From Syntrophobacteria bacterium (GTDB lineage: Bacteria > Desulfobacterota > Syntrophobacteria > JARFUL01), in assembly GCA_029289015.1 (NCBI GenBank), contig JARFUL010000075.1, positions 1-12,700 of the forward strand: DNA of 12,700 nucleotides. Reading direction: 5' to 3'. How positions within the stretch are numbered: the stretch's first letter is position 1; the number at the start of each line of letters is the position of its first letter. Position numbers and translations under genes: made by a program. Of this stretch, positions 8,345 through 12,700 are shown piece after piece. The notes beneath the pieces were generated by a model. It saw only the letters and a program-made list of their open reading frames with translations, did no database searches and had not been told where the DNA came from.

Positions 8345-9205
8345 ATGGCTATATTCAAGAAGAGAGAGAAGCCCACGCGCGGCAATCCCGACAAATCCGC
8401 AGGCAAGAAAAGTCGGCTGACCATCTTTTTGGGGATCGTGGTCATCCTCGCGGGTGGAGCCTACGTCTACATGAACTACCTCGGGCCAAAGCTCTCGCCG
8501 CCCCCCCCGAAGAAGAGGGTGGTGAAAAAGCGGGTCAAGCGGAAAGCGAAAAAGCCCAGGGCCGTCGCCAAAAAAGCGGTCAAGGCCCGGCCCAAGCGCC
8601 AGCTCGTAGCAAAGAAACAGAAGGTGAGGATGGTCAAGGCCAAGCGCGACCTCGAGTCAAGGGTCAGGCTCCTGGAGGACCGGCTCATAGACAGGCCCAC
8701 CTACGAGGAGCTGCTAGCGCGCATAAAGAGGCTGGAGTACAGTGTCCAGTCCCTGGGCGGACAGGGGATGCGGACCGCCAGGGTCGCGCCGGCCTCGGCC
8801 GCGGCCGTGAGCACCAGGAAGCTACCCAGGGAGTACCGCAGGCTGAGGTCCGTGTTCCGGACCGTTGAGTCGGACCGCTACCCCAAGGCCCTCTTCGACA
8901 AGATGCGGGAGACCGCGCCGGGGACCGTCTCCTTCACCCTGCCCGAGCTTATGGAGGTGGGGGTGGAGCAGGTATCAGTCACGTCGGTGAAGGGCAAGAG
9001 GGAAGTCACCGTGGTCACGGACAAAGAGTCCAAGATCACCAACCGGGTGCTCTGGTCCTCGGGCATCTGGGCCTACACCCGCAAAGACTCAAAGGACCTG
9101 CTCAACGGCGTTGGTCTCCGCTCCGTGCCGGTTGAGGAGTTTCTCAAGGCCGAGCAGACGTACAGGAAGGCCATAGATATTCTTTATAAAGCGCTCTCCG
9201 GATAG
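8345..9205 (+). CDS. Uncharacterised single-pass membrane protein with a polybasic segment and predicted coiled coil
   Basis: I do not recognise this 286-residue protein. The start is secure: AGGAGG lies 6 bases before the ATG. Residues 1-24 are basic and hydrophilic. About 25-46 is one strong hydrophobic segment (LTIFLGIVVILAGGAYVYM), so an uncleaved membrane anchor is likely. PPPP (52-55) follows, and then 56-101, where 25 of 46 residues are Lys or Arg with no acidic residue and AKKAVKARPK-like runs recall histone H1 tails. About 102-135 is heptad-like (LESRVRLLEDRLI then ELLARIKRLEYSV) and probably a short coiled coil. The rest (about 160-286) looks like a small folded domain with a beta-rich centre (VEQVSVTSVKGKREVTVVTD) and a closing helix. 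Basic charge on both sides of the membrane segment leaves topology unclear. The gene is flanked by its own promoter candidate and terminator, so it is probably monocistronic. Confidence 0.85.
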   Translation: MAIFKKREKPTRGNPDKSAGKKSRLTIFLGIVVILAGGAYVYMNYLGPKLSPPPPKKRVVKKRVKRKAKKPRAVAKKAVKARPKRQLVAKKQKVRMVKAKRDLESRVRLLEDRLIDRPTYEELLARIKRLEYSVQSLGGQGMRTARVAPASAAAVSTRKLPREYRRLRSVFRTVESDRYPKALFDKMRETAPGTVSFTLPELMEVGVEQVSVTSVKGKREVTVVTDKESKITNRVLWSSGIWAYTRKDSKDLLNGVGLRSVPVEEFLKAEQTYRKAIDILYKALSG

Positions 9206-9228
9206 ACGGGACGCCAAGGCTTTTTTTG

Positions 9229-9262
9229 AGCCCCGCGCTGCCTTCTACGCGGGGCTTTTCTA
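9229..9262 (+). terminator. Rho-independent terminator after the unassigned membrane-protein gene
   Basis: AGCCCCGCG (9229-9237) and CGCGGGGCT (9248-9256) form a perfect 9-bp stem with a 10-base loop, followed by a short T-rich tail (TTTTCT). It begins 24 bases after the stop codon at 9205. A competing hairpin, GGCT/AGCC around the upstream T7 run, overlaps its left arm. The far side lacks a T-run for the minus strand, so it acts in the plus direction. It separates the 8345 gene from the rpmH operon. Confidence 0.85.
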
Positions 9263-9328
9263 CTTCTTTTCGGCGTGCCTTCTTGATTCCGGGGCCCAAA
9301 GCCTATAAGGTTCATGAGGGATTTTTTG

Positions 9329-9357
9329 TTGACACGGGTAAGTTCCCTGGTTACGTT
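9329..9357 (+). promoter_or_regulatory. Candidate promoter of the rpmH-rnpA-yidD-yidC-jag operon
   Basis: TTGACA (9329-9334) is perfect. After exactly 17 bases comes TACGTT (9352-9357), matching the -10 consensus at T1, A2 and T6. Start of transcription would fall near 9364, about 60 bases before the rpmH ATG. The weak -10 half resembles that of the lysS candidate (TAACGT). A second TTGACG at 9365 has no fitting -10. Confidence 0.5.
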
Positions 9358-9424
9358 TATCTACTTGACGCACTTTTTGATTTATGGGCAATGAGGGCCC
9401 AATATTGATAAAAGGGACATTGAG

Positions 9425-9559
9425 ATGAAAAGAACGTTTCAGCCCAACAACCTGAAGAGGAAAAGAACCCACGGATTTTTCTCGCGCATGTCCTCAAAGG
9501 GCGGCCGACGCATAATCAACAGAAGAAGAGCCCGGGGAAGAAAGAGGCTTTCGGCCTAA
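9425..9559 (+). CDS. rpmH: 50S ribosomal protein L34
   Basis: L34 is a small, very basic protein of the large ribosomal subunit. This 44-codon gene begins with [18 protein letters not shown] and ends GRKRLSA. These match the near-invariant L34 pattern, including the RTHGF and the run of arginines around [10 protein letters not shown] (31-40). The length is exactly that of the family (44-47). It opens the rpmH-rnpA-yidD-yidC cluster, with rnpA starting 19 bases downstream. In many bacteria dnaA lies directly upstream of rpmH; here the upstream sequence is a promoter candidate and a terminator instead. Confidence 0.98.
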   Translation: MKRTFQPNNLKRKRTHGFFSRMSSKGGRRIINRRRARGRKRLSA

Positions 9560-9578
9560 CCCTTTTTGTTGGCGCGCG

Positions 9579-9944
9579 GTGGAGAACAGAGAAGACAACG
9601 GGGGTGATTTTCGGTTCGGCAAGAGCTCAAGGCTCAAAAAGAGCCGGGAGTTCAGAGCCGTTGTCAGCTCCACGAGGCCGAAGAAGACCGGAAATTTTGT
9701 GGTTTATCAGGCCAAAAACGCCGAGCTTGGACCCAGGCTCGGCATTTCGGTGGGCGCGGGGGTCGGTTGCGGGGTGGTGAGAAACAGGGTGAAGAGGAGA
9801 CTGAGGGAGTTCTTCCGCGTGCACAAAGATCGCTTCCGGGATTCTTCGGACACCGTGATCATCGCCAAAAAGGGGGCCTCGGTCCTCTCCCTTAAGGATA
9901 TTGAGAAGGAGCTCTCCTTCCTGGCAGGGGGAGAGAAGGTATAA
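9579..9944 (+). CDS. rnpA: Ribonuclease P protein component
   Basis: RnpA is the protein subunit of RNase P. It helps the catalytic RNA bind pre-tRNA leaders so that mature tRNA 5' ends are made. The 121-residue product has the core [12 protein letters not shown] (19-30), [11 protein letters not shown] (53-63) and the signature [13 protein letters not shown] (68-80), followed by [11 protein letters not shown] (91-101). The GTG at 9579 is the only usable start: no other in-frame ATG, GTG or TTG precedes the core. It has no clear ribosome binding site, so translation may depend on coupling to rpmH, 19 bases upstream. The N-terminal dozen residues before FGKSSRL are longer and more acidic than in many homologues. 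Confidence 0.96.
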   Translation: MENREDNGGDFRFGKSSRLKKSREFRAVVSSTRPKKTGNFVVYQAKNAELGPRLGISVGAGVGCGVVRNRVKRRLREFFRVHKDRFRDSSDTVIIAKKGASVLSLKDIEKELSFLAGGEKV

Positions 9945-9949
9945 TCCAG

Positions 9950-10192
9950 ATGATAAAGGGAACCATTAAGTTTCTGATCCGTTCCTACCAGGTCTTGCTG
10001 AGCCCGCTCTTTCCTCCCTCGTGCCGGTTTACCCCCACCTGCTCTTCCTACGCGCTCGAAGCGGTGGAGGTCCACGGTGCTCTCAAGGGGACCTGGATTG
10101 CCACAAGGAGGATCCTGAGGTGCCATCCATTCGGCTCCCTTGGCTACGACCCCGTAGAACCTTCCCCTAAGACCGAGCCAGGCTCCTGTTGA
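9950..10192 (+). CDS. yidD: Membrane protein insertion efficiency factor YidD
   Basis: YidD is a small inner-membrane-associated protein that assists YidC-dependent insertion of membrane proteins. The 80-residue product contains essentially the whole conserved block: [20 protein letters not shown] (18-37), then [20 protein letters not shown] (41-60) and GYDPV (65-69). It includes the conserved cysteines 25, 31 and 58. The N-terminal [14 protein letters not shown] is the amphipathic membrane-binding helix. It starts 5 bases after the rnpA stop and ends 12 bases before yidC, so the three are probably translated in sequence. A fourth cysteine is the last residue (Cys80), in a short proline-rich tail. 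Confidence 0.96.
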   Translation: MIKGTIKFLIRSYQVLLSPLFPPSCRFTPTCSSYALEAVEVHGALKGTWIATRRILRCHPFGSLGYDPVEPSPKTEPGSC

Positions 10193-10204
10193 TTCGAGGT
10201 TGAG

Positions 10205-11854
10205 ATGGAATTCGATTCAGAAAAGCGAGCCCTCCTTGCTTTTGTCCTGACCATGGTGGTTCTTCTGGTCTGGGCCAAGTTCTTCGCGCCCCGCGCGCCC
10301 CAAAAGAAGGCCGAGCCCAAAAAGGTCGTTGAAAAGATCGAGGAGAAAACGCCCGCGCCCAAGGTCGCGGTGGGGGGGCCCGCCGCGATACCCCAGCCCT
10401 ACCGGCCCAAGGTGAAGGCCAGGGAGGTGGTGGTGGAGACCCCTTTGTACGTGGCCACCTTCACCGAGCTGGGCGCGAGGCTCAAAAGCCTCACCCTGAA
10501 AAAATACTGGGAGACCACCAAGAAGGACTCCAGGCTCAAGGAGCTGGTGGCTGCAGACAGCTCCCGCGTCTATCCGCTGGGCACGGGGTTCCAGTCCAGC
10601 GGGAGCACGCCCTTTGACAACATAATCTTCCGGGCCGACACAAAGAGCCTCAAGCACGCTGTAAAAGAGAAGGAGCTTTCCGTAGCCTTCGTCTGGGAGG
10701 TTGAGGGCAACATCCGGATGGAGAAGGTCTTCACCTTCCGGCCCGACACCTATCTGATGGGCCTCAAGCACAGGGTGACCAACCTGTCGTCCGCCGCGTG
10801 GGAGGACAGCCCCCAGATCACCTACCAGAAGGTCGTGGGCAAGGACGAGGGCTCCAGGTACATCTTCGAGGGCCCCACGGTATTTCTCAAGGAGGGCGGC
10901 CTGGAGCAGGTAAAGCTCAAGAAGATAAAGAAGGAGATGGTCCTGGATAACGCGCTCTGGGCCGGGTACGAGTCCCAGTACTTCTTCTCCGCGATCCTGC
11001 CGCCCGAAGGCAAGAACTTCAGGGTCGGGCTCCACTACTCCGGGGGAGAGAACGGGCTCCTCACCATCGCGGTCGTGGGCGCGCCTTCGACAATTTCACC
11101 GGGCAAGACCCGCACCTTCACCTACGAGCTCTTTTTCGGCCCCAAGGACCTCAAGGTGCTCGGCAAGATGGGCAGGAGGCTCAAGGATGTGGTGGACTTC
11201 GGCTGGTTCGACCTTCTCGCGAAGCCGCTCCTTTACCTGATGAACCTCATAGACAGGTACATAGGCAACTACGGGCTGGCCATTATCATCGTCACGATTC
11301 TCATCAAGGTCGTGTTCTGGCCTCTCACCCACAAGAGCTACGAGTCCATGAGGGTGATGAAGAAGCTCCAGCCCAAGCTCAAGGAGTTCAAGGAAAAGTA
11401 CAAGGGCGACAAGGCCAAGCAGAACGAGGAGATGATGGGCCTCTACAGGGCCTACAACGTCAACCCCATGAGCGGCTGCCTGCCCATGCTCCTCCAGGTG
11501 CCCATATTCTTCGCGTTCTACAGAATGCTCTACTCCGCGATCGAGCTCAGGCACGCGCCCTTCATGCTCTGGGTGAACGACCTTTCTTCGCCGGACAGGC
11601 TCCCGATCGGCTTTGACATACCCTATCTCGGGGGCCTTCCCGTGCTCACGCTGCTCATGGGAGCGTCCATGTTCATCCAGCAGAAGATGACGCCCATGTC
11701 CGGTGATCCCGCGCAGCAGAAGATCTTCATGTTCATGCCGCTCATATTCACCGTTTTGTTCGTCAATTTCCCCGCGGGGCTCACCCTCTACTGGCTGGTC
11801 AACAACGTCCTGTCCATCATTCAGCAGTACTTTATCAACAAGAAGGGGGATTAG
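10205..11854 (+). CDS. yidC: Membrane protein insertase YidC (Oxa1 family)
   Basis: YidC inserts and folds inner-membrane proteins, alone or with SecYEG. The 549-residue protein has the Gram-negative layout: a first membrane helix (about 9-28), a Lys/Pro/Ala-rich linker (30-70), a large periplasmic beta-sandwich domain (about 75-330) and the five-helix insertase core. Conserved core motifs are FWPLTHKSYESM (371-382) and LQPKLKEFKEKY (388-399), then NPMSGCLPMLLQVPIFFAFY (420-439) with ELRHAPFMLWVNDLS, and FPAGLTLYWLVNN (522-534) with IIQQYFINK. Lys368 takes the place of the functional groove arginine of E. coli (Arg366). The C-terminus stops soon after the last helix, without a long basic tail. 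GAGG lies 5 bases before the ATG. jag follows after 5 bases. Confidence 0.98.
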   Translation: MEFDSEKRALLAFVLTMVVLLVWAKFFAPRAPQKKAEPKKVVEKIEEKTPAPKVAVGGPAAIPQPYRPKVKAREVVVETPLYVATFTELGARLKSLTLKKYWETTKKDSRLKELVAADSSRVYPLGTGFQSSGSTPFDNIIFRADTKSLKHAVKEKELSVAFVWEVEGNIRMEKVFTFRPDTYLMGLKHRVTNLSSAAWEDSPQITYQKVVGKDEGSRYIFEGPTVFLKEGGLEQVKLKKIKKEMVLDNALWAGYESQYFFSAILPPEGKNFRVGLHYSGGENGLLTIAVVGAPSTISPGKTRTFTYELFFGPKDLKVLGKMGRRLKDVVDFGWFDLLAKPLLYLMNLIDRYIGNYGLAIIIVTILIKVVFWPLTHKSYESMRVMKKLQPKLKEFKEKYKGDKAKQNEEMMGLYRAYNVNPMSGCLPMLLQVPIFFAFYRMLYSAIELRHAPFMLWVNDLSSPDRLPIGFDIPYLGGLPVLTLLMGASMFIQQKMTPMSGDPAQQKIFMFMPLIFTVLFVNFPAGLTLYWLVNNVLSIIQQYFINKKGD

Positions 11855-11859
11855 GTAAG

Positions 11860-12408
11860 ATGACTCCCATAGAGGTAGAGGCCAAGACCCTTGAGGAGGC
11901 GATAGAGATAGCCTGCGAGAAGCTCGGCCGGGCTGAGGACGAGCTCAAGATAGAGGTGCTCAGCAAGGGGTCTTCGGGAATATTCGGACTGGTGGGCGCG
12001 AAGAACGTGAGGATATCGGCCAGGCCCAGGAAAGAACGTGCCAGGCCGGCCCGGGAGGCCGCTGTGCCCGCCGGGGAAGCGGATGAAGAGGACCCCGGCA
12101 TGGCCGAGGACGCGGCTGAGATTCTCAGATCCATCCTCTCCCACTTCAACCTCAAGACCGAGGTGACCTCGAGGATGGAGGGCCAGATTGCGTACCTGGA
12201 TGTGAACACGGACAACCCCGGGCTGCTCATAGGCAGAAAGGCCCAGACCCTGGAGGCTTTTCAGTACATAGTAAGCTCCATGATGAGCCGCAGGATGGCC
12301 AAAAGGGCCAGGCTTGTGGTGGACGTGGAGGGCTACAGGACGCGCAAGGAGGCCGCTCCTCCCAATAGGATGCGCGACGCGGGCCCAAAGCCCAGGGATA
12401 ACGACTAG
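11860..12408 (+). CDS. jag: Jag/KhpB-type RNA-binding protein with truncated R3H domain
   Basis: Jag (KhpB/EloR) proteins bind RNA and in several bacteria link to cell elongation. They are commonly encoded after yidC. This 182-residue product has a Jag-N domain (about 2-53: AKTLEEAIEIACEKLG then SKGSSGIFGLVGAKNVRI), an acidic/Ala-rich linker (54-82) and a KH domain (about 83-157), ending in RLVVDVEGYR. The KH loop reads GRKA (125-128) where GxxG, for example GKRG or GRKG, is expected. The R3H domain should follow for about 60 residues with an R-x3-H motif. Here only about 20 residues remain (EAAPPNRMRDAGPKPRDND) before TAG. I looked in all three forward frames of the next 115 bases and found no R3H continuation, so this is not a simple frameshift. 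AGG precedes the ATG. Confidence 0.9.
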   Translation: MTPIEVEAKTLEEAIEIACEKLGRAEDELKIEVLSKGSSGIFGLVGAKNVRISARPRKERARPAREAAVPAGEADEEDPGMAEDAAEILRSILSHFNLKTEVTSRMEGQIAYLDVNTDNPGLLIGRKAQTLEAFQYIVSSMMSRRMAKRARLVVDVEGYRTRKEAAPPNRMRDAGPKPRDND

Positions 12409-12409
12409 A

Positions 12410-12479
12410 AAAGGCAGCCGCGCCGGAACCCGGAAGCCGAGCCCCCGATCTTCTCGTACTTCAGCTTTATCGGGCCTTT
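12410..12479 (+). terminator. Weak stem-loop after jag, possible operon terminator
   Basis: CCCGAT (12444-12449) pairs with ATCGGG (12469-12474) across a 19-base loop and runs directly into CCTTTGTG. An outer AAAGG (12410-12414) can also pair with CCTTT (12475-12479). There is no true T-run and the loop is large, so at best it is an inefficient terminator or a processing structure. It is the only candidate end for the rpmH-jag operon before the next gene at 12524. Confidence 0.25.
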
Positions 12480-12523
12480 GTGCCCTGAAATCTTTCCCTT
12501 CACCCAGGCCAGGATGACTCGAA

Positions 12524-12700
12524 ATGGGCAAGCACAGAAAAGAAGGATTCTATGAGCCCGCGCTCGAGACCGCGTCCCCGGATGAGAGGGCCGAAAGGCT
12601 CCTTGGGGGACTGAAAGAGCAGGTTGGGTTCGCGTACGAGAACTCCCCCGCGATGAGGGCCGTCATGGATGGGGCCGGCGCGTCCCCGGGGGACATAAAC
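12524..12700 (+). CDS. Phenylacetate-CoA ligase-like AMP-forming enzyme (N-terminal 59 codons, cut by window edge)
   Basis: The visible part resembles the beginning of PaaK-type phenylacetate-CoA ligases and their relatives, which activate aryl or other carboxylic acids to CoA thioesters via an acyl-adenylate. The supporting features are FYEPALETASPDERAERLLG (9-28), EQVGFAYENSPAMRAVMDGA (32-51) and GASPGDIN (52-59). This reproduces the usual N-terminal pattern of 'P..E...R.E....' followed by 'AYEN.P..R...D.AG..P.DI'. The adenylation motifs lie beyond the window, so the substrate cannot be judged. AGGA sits about 9 bases before the ATG; an overlapping ATG at 12513 is in another frame. The gap to jag is 115 bases, so it may belong to a separate unit. 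Confidence 0.75.
   Translation, partial: MGKHRKEGFYEPALETASPDERAERLLGGLKEQVGFAYENSPAMRAVMDGAGASPGDIN

Noticed and set aside
9356..9366. DnaA box-like sequence near rpmH, suggesting an origin
   Set aside because: The closest match to TTATNCACA has two mismatches, including the final A. It stands alone with no cluster and no dnaA gene nearby.
12409..12523. Frameshifted remainder of the Jag R3H domain
   Set aside because: None of the three forward frames shows the expected PMxPYERRxxH-type motif, so a single indel cannot explain the short protein.

Overview
The window comes from a GC-rich, LPS-bearing, double-membraned (diderm) bacterium. The gene order lysS-lolC/E-lolD-bamA-skp-lpxD-fabZ is, from general knowledge, typical of Desulfobacterota/'Deltaproteobacteria', so an uncultured member of that group is my best guess. 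No rRNA, tRNA, IS element or CRISPR is visible.

Left half, minus strand (8016 down to 1): one tightly packed, co-directional run. It starts with lysyl-tRNA synthetase (lysS), followed by the lipoprotein-release ABC transporter (a LolC/E-type permease and the LolD ATPase), the outer-membrane beta-barrel assembly protein BamA, the periplasmic chaperone Skp/OmpH, the lipid A acyltransferase LpxD, and the start of FabZ, which is cut by the window edge. Apart from lysS these genes build the outer membrane: lipoprotein sorting, barrel-protein delivery and folding, lipid A synthesis, and supply of 3-hydroxyacyl-ACP.

Centre (8017-8344): a divergent intergenic region of 328 bases. It has a candidate lysS promoter, a GC-rich block closed by an 8-bp long-range inverted repeat, and an AT-rich stretch with consensus-like promoter hexamers in front of a plus-strand gene (8345-9205). 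I cannot assign that gene to a family. It encodes a single-pass membrane protein with an extremely basic, histone-tail-like segment, a predicted coiled coil and a C-terminal domain. A good intrinsic terminator follows it.

Right half, plus strand (9425-12408): the classic rpmH-rnpA-yidD-yidC-jag cluster (ribosomal protein L34, RNase P protein, two membrane-insertion factors and a KH-domain RNA-binding protein), with its own promoter candidate. The usual neighbours dnaA (upstream) and mnmE (downstream) are absent from this window. The Jag homologue lacks most of its R3H domain and has an altered KH loop. After jag, the first 59 codons of a phenylacetate-CoA ligase-like AMP-forming enzyme run off the window end.

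The genes are mostly housekeeping. The points of interest are the unassigned polybasic membrane protein sitting between an outer-membrane and an inner-membrane biogenesis cluster, the reduced Jag, the TolB/FlgO-like domain at the N-terminus of BamA, and the structured divergent intergenic region.
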